Positions 57,215 to 64,000 of a DNA stretch of 64,000 nucleotides are shown here, in pieces. The notes under the pieces were generated by a model, which had not been told where the DNA came from, did no database searches, and worked only from the letters and a program-made list of their open reading frames with translations. This stretch comes from Coenobita brevimanus (Eukaryota > Arthropoda > Malacostraca > Decapoda > Coenobitidae). Position 1 is the stretch's first letter. Every line of letters begins with the position of its first letter. The stretch lies in contig CM064732.1 of NCBI GenBank assembly GCA_032717465.1, positions 35,941,822 through 36,005,821 of the forward strand, written 5' to 3'. A program made the translations under genes and the position numbers.

Positions 57215-59452
57215 TTACGGTACATAATATGCATGTACAGGCCCTGGACATAATGTGTCCTGTGGGGCCAGTGGGCGAGACGTCAGGTCTGCACCCACTT
57301 CACCACTACCCTGTCTCTCAACTGTCTCAGAGATTACGGGTGTGGTTATGAATGGCACAGGAAGGGCATGTCCCTGATTAGTGGTGATACTTTGGCACAC
57401 ACTGCAGGAACGGACAAAACTATCTATGTCTCGTCCCATCCCTGGCCAGAAAAAGTCAGCTCGGATACGGCCCTGGGTCTTCCTTTTGCCCATGTGACCT
57501 CCTGAGGCTGAACAATGACCCCATTGTAACACAGCTAGGCGGTACTTGGCGGGAACGACAAACTGCAGTCGAACCTCGCCCTCGGGTGTTCGTGACTCAC
57601 GGTAGAGCTGTCCTTGTTTACTAAGGAACTTGGCTCGACCTCCCTGTGAATACTTTATCACTCGACCCTTTTGTTTGTTCCACACGGTAGCAAGTGTCGG
57701 GTCAGATTGTTGTTCTTGCACAACAAGTTGACTACACATCAGATCTTGCGGCGATTCAATGATCACTGGGGTGACACAGTCTGGAGCCTCAGTCATGGCT
57801 CGTGTTACCGCAGCAGCCGAAGTCTGAGTAGCGTCATGGGAGCAACTATCCTTGACTCCATTAATATTGCCTACTATAAAGTCAAATAGAGGCTCTGGCA
57901 TGACAACTGCAAGTGTCGTACCAGTATAAAATGGAGATGCCACCTGGATACATGCCTCAGGGAACAATCTCACTGATCCATCAATAAGCTTTGCATGGAT
58001 CTGTCGACCTGTATACTGCTCAGACCGAACTAAACTCTGCTCAACAGAGCAACCTGAGGAACCATTGTCTCTCAGGACCTTCACAGGAATGCCTCCCACA
58101 AACCCTGGCTGAACAAGGAAGGTACTATCACCTGTGGGAGGGCCTGTGGAGGAAGCAGCTAGCCACTCATGAGGCTGCTGAATTGATGTGGCAAACATTG
58201 TGCCTTGAGGGTTATATTGGGAAGATGGAACATTGGCTATCTGTGGAGGGGGGTTCACTGTCACTGTGGGACTAGTGAACTGTGGGGAAGTACCCACACT
58301 GGTAGGGACGTGACCACCAGGCTGCTGCTGAGGAATGAAGGCTGCATTCGCTTCCTGCCTCTTTTGAGCTGATGGTGAAAAAGTTTGTCCCGACGGTCGG
58401 TTGCGTGGCTGATACTGCTGCTGATTAGGGTACTTGTTGTACCGCTTCCACTCAGGTTTCTGAGTGTTCTGCCCCTGGTCCTTCTGTGGTTTGCTTGGAC
58501 CTTGACCATTACTCTGAGAACGGCCTTGGTGCTGGGATTCAGTCTGAGATGGCTTCCCAGACTTGGCAGTATCTTTTCTGCCCCAGGTGTTTTGCTTACG
58601 AGCTTGATACCCGTATGCAGTAAAGAATGCGTCAGCCTTCTCTGCCATTTGGCTGGCATCGTTCACCTGGCAGATCTTAAGCTGTGCTATGAGCTCAGCA
58701 GGCCACGACCTCTCTAGCTGTGTACGCAGCATAAGGTCAATTATCCCCTCACGCATGAAAGGAGTTTCATCTTTCTCCATCCACTCATTTAAGTAAGCTG
58801 TGAGACGATCAAGGAACTGAACAGCTGTCTCCTTGTCTTGGAGACGAGCTCGCATGAACTGAACTTTGGCGCCGTCTACTGTGAGACCATACGCCTTAAT
58901 GAGTGCAGCTTTCATCATCTCATATGTGAGATTGTCTCCACGAATTCTGTGGAGAATATCGAGGGCAGGGCCCTCAAATAGGCTAAGAAACTGAAGCCGC
59001 TTAGCTGCCTCATCCAGTTGATATAAGTCTGCCATGTCCTCAAAACGAGCTATGTACGGCTCGATTCGCTCGCTTTCCTTGTATGAAGGAAGCTTGATGC
59101 GTGGGGTCGCCAGGACATGTGCAGGGAGAACGCTCGTGGAGCTTGGACCAACTGCACCAGACGTGTCTGAAGCCAAGGAATCTCGCTTGAGCTTCAGCAC
59201 TTCAAGTTCATGTTTTTCGCGTGCTTCTCGCTCGGCACGTTCGTGTTCTCGTTCTCTCTCTCGTTCCTCACGCTGTTCTCGCTCGTATTCGCGCTGTTCT
59301 CGCTCGTATTCGCGCTGAATCCTATGCTCTTCACGAGCATCTTTCTCACGTTCTTGCTCGTAATTGAACCGTGAGAGAACGTAACTCTGTATTTTCTCTC
59401 GGTCTGTGAGACCAATATCTTTGGCTGCCTGTACATAAGCACTGGCTGCCAT
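57215..59452 (-). CDS. gag-pol: Gag-protease-integrase zinc finger polyprotein, copy A
   Basis: Intact 745-codon frame on the minus strand. Residues 1-45 are MAASAYVQAAKDIGLTDREK onward. Residues ~35-95 are a highly charged Arg/Glu coiled coil with EYEREQR repeats. Residues ~110-290 are the Gag capsid-like domain (RIKLPSYKESERIEPYIARF, WPAELIAQLKICQV). Residues ~295-450 are Gln/Pro/Asn-rich with no CCHC knuckle. A retropepsin-like domain follows (VKVLRDNGSSGCSVEQSL, FDFIVGNINGVKD), with DNG in place of DTG/DSG. Then the integrase H2C2 finger: HCSASGGHMGKRKTQGRIRA, FFWPGMGRDI, CSVCQ. About 50 further residues end at TAG before any integrase core. A particle-forming Gag could be made, but the element depends on RT and integrase supplied in trans. 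Confidence 0.88.
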   Translation of the reverse strand: MAASAYVQAAKDIGLTDREKIQSYVLSRFNYEQEREKDAREEHRIQREYEREQREYEREQREEREREREHERAEREAREKHELEVLKLKRDSLASDTSGAVGPSSTSVLPAHVLATPRIKLPSYKESERIEPYIARFEDMADLYQLDEAAKRLQFLSLFEGPALDILHRIRGDNLTYEMMKAALIKAYGLTVDGAKVQFMRARLQDKETAVQFLDRLTAYLNEWMEKDETPFMREGIIDLMLRTQLERSWPAELIAQLKICQVNDASQMAEKADAFFTAYGYQARKQNTWGRKDTAKSGKPSQTESQHQGRSQSNGQGPSKPQKDQGQNTQKPEWKRYNKYPNQQQYQPRNRPSGQTFSPSAQKRQEANAAFIPQQQPGGHVPTSVGTSPQFTSPTVTVNPPPQIANVPSSQYNPQGTMFATSIQQPHEWLAASSTGPPTGDSTFLVQPGFVGGIPVKVLRDNGSSGCSVEQSLVRSEQYTGRQIHAKLIDGSVRLFPEACIQVASPFYTGTTLAVVMPEPLFDFIVGNINGVKDSCSHDATQTSAAAVTRAMTEAPDCVTPVIIESPQDLMCSQLVVQEQQSDPTLATVWNKQKGRVIKYSQGGRAKFLSKQGQLYRESRTPEGEVRLQFVVPAKYRLAVLQWGHCSASGGHMGKRKTQGRIRADFFWPGMGRDIDSFVRSCSVCQSITTNQGHALPVPFITTPVISETVERQGSGEVGADLTSRPLAPQDTLCPGPVHAYYVP

Positions 59453-59839
59453 GATGCTAGCTCAATTTACTAAGTAACCGAAACTGAGTACTGACTGCTT
59501 AGCGACGAATACTAATGACACAAGTAAAGAGTACAGACACAAGCTAGTGGTGACCAGTCTCATCTAGTTAACTGGCAAAGATAAATAAAAAATGTAAATG
59601 ACTGGGAAGACTCAATAATAAACACAATGGGTACGGCGACTTCCCAGGAGCGAATAAAATCGTCTGGCGTTACCAAAAATAAACTAGAGTTAAGTATTCT
59701 ATTGATTAATAAAGCAAAATTCACTTGCTAAATTAAGGGTAAACACCAGTAAGCTTGTGCCTATAAACTTTAATGATAAATACCTAAATATGAATGAGTG
59801 AGCACTATCTTGTGAATAGCTTTATAGCTAGGAGTTAAT

Positions 59840-59862
59840 ATCCTGGAATGAGGTCGCCAATT
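59840..59862 (-). other. Primer-binding site of copy A (candidate)
   Basis: On the minus strand, immediately after the LTR end (GTGACA), the sequence is ATTGGCGACCTCATTCCAGG. TGGCGACCTCAT is identical to the PBS of the gypsy element at 43529. Confidence 0.65.
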
Positions 59863-60919
59863 GTCACGGGGTTTTTATAATATCACGGTAATTTTGAAAT
59901 ATATGCTTAAATATTATTTAATTGATAATAATATTCAATAATATTGAAGAGCAGGGACAATGATTGTCTTACTAAATCAAACAACGATTACCCTACGCTG
60001 GCCTGCTTCGCACGATTCTCTCAGAACGAGAATTTACAAACTTTCTCAACAGTACACAGCAGAGACTAATTACTCACAATTGCTGAATTACTGTACTGTT
60101 AGCTTCTGGAGAAAGTTACATCACCCCTGACAATAAATAACTAATACTAATAATAATAACATCAGGTTCTTGCTGATGCATTAACTCCTATCTGGCACAA
60201 CGGATTTTAAGTTAATACCACAAGACTGGTCTAAGTACCAGTTATGAAAGCAAACGTTTATGCAAGCTAGGAGCTATATGGAAAATAAGCTTAATTATGG
60301 AGAAATGAAACAAGATTTTACTTTACATTAAGCTCAAGGAAAAAACTGTTAAATTTATTAATTACAAAAAAATAAATTTAACGTTACAATTCAGATCGAA
60401 TCAATGAGACACACTCACTCACTCGCACAAAAGCTAAATACTTACGCCTAGGAAAAACACCTTAATTAAACTCTTATAACTAGGGAAATACAAGAAGGAA
60501 ATACTATAGTCGATGAATGCTGCGTATCACCTAAGCTGAACTAGGATGGAAGTACTGAAGAACTGTGGAGTTTGGGTACTAGCTGACCTCACACTGCTCG
60601 CACAGGACCTCTCTCCGTTGCAGCAACAACTGGACTGAATTCAAATAATGTATAGGCAGGACGCACAAGCTACCAGAAGAAGGCGTGGCTAACGGTTTAG
60701 GCAAGCAGAGGCGAACGATAAAGAAACAATAGTATCGCTCAGTACAGCACTTAGTGACGTGCATTAAATCGGTCACTCTTGAAAACAGTGACGAATGTTT
60801 TGAAAAGTGTACCCCGAAATGGAGGGAGAAACGGTTAACTGAGCGATACACAGTGAGTTTTCCACTAATAGTTCGTGGCTTCTCACAAAACGGAAATGTC
60901 GCGAATTGATTCGTGACAT
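59863..60919 (-). repeat. Shared LTR (5' of copy A, 3' of copy B)
   Basis: Same TG...CA limits as 54917-55973. Differences include GCTTCTGG for GCCTCTGG, AACTGTTAAA for AACTTAAA, and CCGTTGCAGC for CCATCGCAGC. Confidence 0.9.
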
Positions 60920-60965
60920 TACGCCCCTACAAAATTAAATTTTTTCCTTATGGGAAAAAATTTGT

Positions 60966-60966
<1 letters not shown>

Positions 60967-61000
<34 letters not shown>
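60967..61000. repeat. (AT)n expansion specific to copy B
   Basis: Copy A has about 10 bp of AT at the matching position (56022-56031). Copy B has about 32 bp, which accounts for most of the length difference between the copies. Confidence 0.9.
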
Positions 61001-61003
<3 letters not shown>

Positions 61004-61299
61004 ACATCCTAAGTCATTCACACAAGATTCACACTGTGGTGTGTGTGCTATCCTGCTACAGGAGAAAGTCGCAGTCGCCAGTGAGCGAAAAAACCTCGTA
61101 TTTACGTTAATAAAAGCAAGCTTGAGGGAAAAACTCCGTGACGATGGTGAAAATCCTGTACTCAGGTCAAACTGAGCGAAAAGTCGCTACATTTACACTG
61201 ACAGCTAATTGTTGTGTAGCGTGGTGTATGTAATACATGGTGTAGGTGTGACAGTTGTAGTGTAACTGTACCTACGTGTAAAATGACACAGTAAATAAT

Positions 61300-61521
61300 A
61301 TGGCGACGACGAAGGCAGAGGAGAAGAGGCGGCAGCGTGCGGCAGACGATCAGCTGGGCCGCACAGCAAAACTGCTACACCCATTGCTGAACCTGCAAAA
61401 CCAATTGAGGTGGAGCATCAAAAGTGTCAATGGGACAAAATTTTATTATGTTACAATTACTCTCTGCCTAGCAATCAGTACATGCTACGAAAAGTACACT
61501 CTGGCTGAAAAATACGAGTGA
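61300..61521 (+). CDS. Antisense 73-codon ORF in copy B
   Basis: Duplicate of the frame at 56331-56552, with the same predicted protein. Function and expression unknown; possibly a chance ORF. Confidence 0.25.
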   Translation: MATTKAEEKRRQRAADDQLGRTAKLLHPLLNLQNQLRWSIKSVNGTKFYYVTITLCLAISTCYEKYTLAEKYE

Positions 61522-61574
61522 CAGCCTAAGCTTCGTACATTCGAGGTCGCCATTAATTATAGCACACGATTATG

Positions 61575-62175
61575 TCAGCAAGTTGAGAATCCCTGTGCAA
61601 CCTCGGGTCTTCCATAGCCTCGAACCGCACACAGGTCCTCAACCTGTGCCTTAACCTACAGTTCTTATATTAATATCGGAGAGCTGAGAATCCTTGTGCA
61701 AACTTGGGTCTTCCATAGCCTCAAGTCGCCTCTGCGGAATTCTCACTTCCCCCTTAACCTACAGTACTTATATTAGTATTGGGGAGCTGAGAATCCTTGT
61801 GCAAACTCGGGTCTTCCATAGCCTCAAGTCGCCTCTGCAGAGTTCTCTCTCGAACTTCCCCCTTAACCTACAGTACAATACTTATATTAGTACCGGGAAG
61901 CTGAGAATCCTTGTGCAAACTTGGGTCTTCCATAGCCTCAAGTCGCCTCTGCGGAGTTCTCTCTCGAACTTCCCCCTTAACCTACAGTACTTATATTAGT
62001 ATCGGGAAGCTGAGAATCCTTGTGCAAACTTGGGTCTTCCATAGCCTCAAGTCGCCTCTGCGGAGTTCTCACTTCCCCCTTAACCTACAATACAAAACTT
62101 ATATTAGTACCGGAAAGCTGAGAATCCTTATGCAAACTTGGGTCTTCCATAGCCTCAAGCTGCCTCTCAACTTCC
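61575..62175. repeat. ~105-bp tandem repeat in element 3' region, copy B
   Basis: Same six-unit array as 56605-57205, with a handful of point differences. Confidence 0.92.
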
Positions 62176-62183
62176 CCCTTAAC

Positions 62184-64000
62184 TTACGGTACATAATATG
62201 TATGTACAGGCCCTGGACATAATGTGTCCTGTGGGGCCAGTGGGCGAGACGTCAGGTCTGCACCCACTTCACCACTACCCTGTCTCTCAACTGTCTCAGA
62301 GATTATGGGTGTGGTTATGAATGGCACAGGAAGGGCATGTCCCTGATTAGTGGTGATACTTTGGCACACACTGCAGGAACGGACAAAACTATCTATGTCT
62401 CGTCCCATCCCTGGCCAGAAAAAGTCAGCTCGGATACGGCCCTGGGTCTTCCTTTTGCCCATGTGACCTCCTGAGGCTGAACAATGACCCCATTGTAACA
62501 CAGCTAGGCGGTACTTGGCGGGAACGACAAACTGCAGTCGAACCTCGCCCTCGGGTGTTCGTGACTCACGGTAGAGCTGTCCTTGTTTACTAAGGAACTT
62601 GGCTCGACCTCTCCATGAATACTTTATCACTCGACCCTTTTGTTTGTTCCGCACGGTAGCAAGTGTCGGGTCAGATTGTTGTTCTTGCACAACAAGTTGA
62701 CTACACATCAGATCTTGCGGCGATTCAATGATCACTGGGGTGACACAGTCTGGAGCCTCAGTCATGGCTCGTGTTACCGTAGCAGCCGAAGTCTGAGTAG
62801 CGTCATCGGAGCAACTATCCTTGACTCCATTAATATTGCCTACTATAAAGTCAAATAGAGGCTCTGGCATGATAACTGCAAGTGTCGTACCAGTATAAAA
62901 TGGAGATGCCACCTGGATACATGCCTCAGGGAACAATCTCACTGATCCATCAATAAGCTTTGCATGGATCTGTCGACCTGTATACTGCTCAGACCGAACT
63001 AAACTCTGCTCAACAGAGCAACCTGAGGAACCATTGTCTCTCAGGACCTTCACAGGAATGCCTCCCACAAACCCTGGCTGAACAAGGAAGGTACTATCAC
63101 CTGTGGGAGGGCCTGTGGAGGAAGCAGCTAGCCACTCATGAGGCTGCTGAATTGATGTGGCAAACATTGTGCCTTGAGGGTTATATTGGGAAGATGGAAC
63201 ATTGGCTATCTGTGGAGGGGGGTTCACTGTCACTGTGGGACTAGTGAACTGTGGGGAAGTACCCACACTGGTAGGGACGTGACCACCAGGCTGCTGCTGA
63301 GGAATGAAGGCTGCATTCGCTTCCTGCCTCTTTTGAGCTGGTGGTGAAAAAGTTTGTCCCGACGGTCGGTTGCGTGGCTGATACTGCTGCTGATTAGGGT
63401 ACTTGTTGTACCGCTTCCACTCAGGTTTCTGAGTGTTCTGCCCCTGGTCCTTTTGTGGTTTGCTTGGACCTTGACCATTACTCTGAGAACGGCCTTGGTG
63501 CTGGGATTCAGTCTGAGACGGCTTCCCAGACTTGGCAGTATCTTTTCTGCCCCAGGTGTTTTGCTTACGAGTTTGATACCCGTATGCAGTAAAGAATGCA
63601 TCAGCCTTCTCTGCCATTTGGCTGGCATCTTTCACCTGGCAGATCTTAAGCTGTGCTATAAGTTCAGCAGGCCACGACCTCTCTAGCTGTGTACGCAGCA
63701 TAAGGTCAATTATCCCCTCACGCGTGGAAGGAGTTTCATCTTTCTCCATCCACTCATTTAAGTAAGCTGTGAGACGATCAAGGAACTGAACAGCTGTCTC
63801 CTTGTCTTGGAGACGAGCTCGCATGAACTGAACTTTGGCGTCGTCTACTGTGAGACCATACGCCTTAATGAGTGCAGCTTTCATCATCTCATATGTGAGA
63901 TTGTCTCCACGAATTCTGTGGAGAATATCGAGGGCAGGGCCCTCAAATAGGCTAAGAAACTGAAGCCGCTTAGCTGCCTCATCCAGTTGATATAAGTCTA
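62184..64000 (-). CDS. gag-pol: Gag-protease-integrase zinc finger polyprotein, copy B (partial)
   Basis: Same minus-strand frame as copy A, open to the window edge: codons upstream of the first in-window ATG (63887) continue the Gag sequence (DLYQLDEAAKRLQFLSLFEG) to position 64000, so the N-terminus is outside. It carries the same DNG protease motif and the same early stop after the integrase zinc finger. It differs from A at scattered residues (for example TYYVP against AYYVP at the end, SWRGRAKF against SQGGRAKF). Both copies keep a long frame without stops, so loss of pol is old but Gag has stayed open. Confidence 0.88.
   Translation of the reverse strand, partial: DLYQLDEAAKRLQFLSLFEGPALDILHRIRGDNLTYEMMKAALIKAYGLTVDDAKVQFMRARLQDKETAVQFLDRLTAYLNEWMEKDETPSTREGIIDLMLRTQLERSWPAELIAQLKICQVKDASQMAEKADAFFTAYGYQTRKQNTWGRKDTAKSGKPSQTESQHQGRSQSNGQGPSKPQKDQGQNTQKPEWKRYNKYPNQQQYQPRNRPSGQTFSPPAQKRQEANAAFIPQQQPGGHVPTSVGTSPQFTSPTVTVNPPPQIANVPSSQYNPQGTMFATSIQQPHEWLAASSTGPPTGDSTFLVQPGFVGGIPVKVLRDNGSSGCSVEQSLVRSEQYTGRQIHAKLIDGSVRLFPEACIQVASPFYTGTTLAVIMPEPLFDFIVGNINGVKDSCSDDATQTSAATVTRAMTEAPDCVTPVIIESPQDLMCSQLVVQEQQSDPTLATVRNKQKGRVIKYSWRGRAKFLSKQGQLYRESRTPEGEVRLQFVVPAKYRLAVLQWGHCSASGGHMGKRKTQGRIRADFFWPGMGRDIDSFVRSCSVCQSITTNQGHALPVPFITTPIISETVERQGSGEVGADLTSRPLAPQDTLCPGPVHTYYVP

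Larger units (their letters stand above)
54917..64000 (-). mobile_element. Tandem Gag-only gypsy-type elements sharing an LTR
   Basis: Layout in plus coordinates: LTR (54917-55973), internal A (55974-59862), LTR (59863-60919), internal B (60920 to beyond 64000). The element is transcribed on the minus strand. The repeat period is about 4.95 kb, and A and B are nearly identical including the same pol deletion, so the deletion predates the duplication. Each internal region has one long Gag-protease-integrase-zinc-finger frame and no RT, RNase H or integrase core, followed by a ~600-bp tandem-repeat segment and an antisense small ORF. Such LTR-int-LTR-int arrays usually arise by unequal recombination between LTRs. 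The right end lies outside the window. Confidence 0.9.

Noticed and set aside
57671..59318. Plus-strand ORFs of 72-110 codons opposite the Gag frame
   Set aside because: They are antisense shadows of the long Gag-protease frame; copy B shows the same shadows.

Overview
The window looks like intergenic DNA from an invertebrate, most likely a decapod crustacean. It has very dense dinucleotide microsatellites and layered, mostly decayed transposons (RTE-, CR1- and Jockey-like LINEs, mariner, Tc1, piggyBac, PIF/Harbinger, Ty3/gypsy). The species call is inference. I recognise no intact host gene, rRNA or functional tRNA. Nearly all open frames are transposon frames or artefacts of low-complexity DNA.

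Layout. 1-9.4 kb: microsatellites, an internally deleted PIF/Harbinger element (2998-3870) and a LINE 3' end. 9.4-14.5 kb: a degenerate 20-bp minisatellite in higher-order units, a second interspersed ~100-bp repeat and a tRNA-derived SINE. 14.5-21.5 kb: a near full-length minus-strand CR1/Jockey-type LINE (ORF1, endonuclease, RT) and a second, 5'-truncated LINE. 21.9-25.0 kb: a full-length mariner with four nonsense codons but no frameshift, then a plus-strand LINE. 25.2-29.8 kb: a Tc1-like element whose transposase is split by two apparent introns, bounded by ~760-bp inverted repeats. 30-40 kb: a fold-back element, ancient tandem repeats, two related piggyBac derivatives flanking a decayed copy of an uncharacterised protein gene, and a LINE fragment holding a TTAA-flanked MITE whose empty site can be read from the LINE paralogue in the same window. 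42.1-42.5 kb: a short array rich in AGGTCA half-sites.

42.7-48.2 kb: a young Ty3/gypsy element with two nearly identical LTRs. Its pol order is protease - integrase - reverse transcriptase, as in Gmr1-like elements, and RT is cut off before the catalytic motif. 48-54.9 kb: pyrimidine- or purine-rich simple DNA with LINE scraps. 54.9-64 kb: two tandem copies of another gypsy-type element sharing a central LTR. Each has a long intact Gag-protease reading frame that runs into the integrase zinc finger and then stops, so both copies lack RT, RNase H and the integrase core. The second copy runs off the window.

The most interesting material is the pair of related gypsy lineages with integrase directly after protease, present as deletion derivatives (one a tandem Gag-only array). 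The intron-split Tc1 element with long inverted repeats and the readable nested insertions follow.
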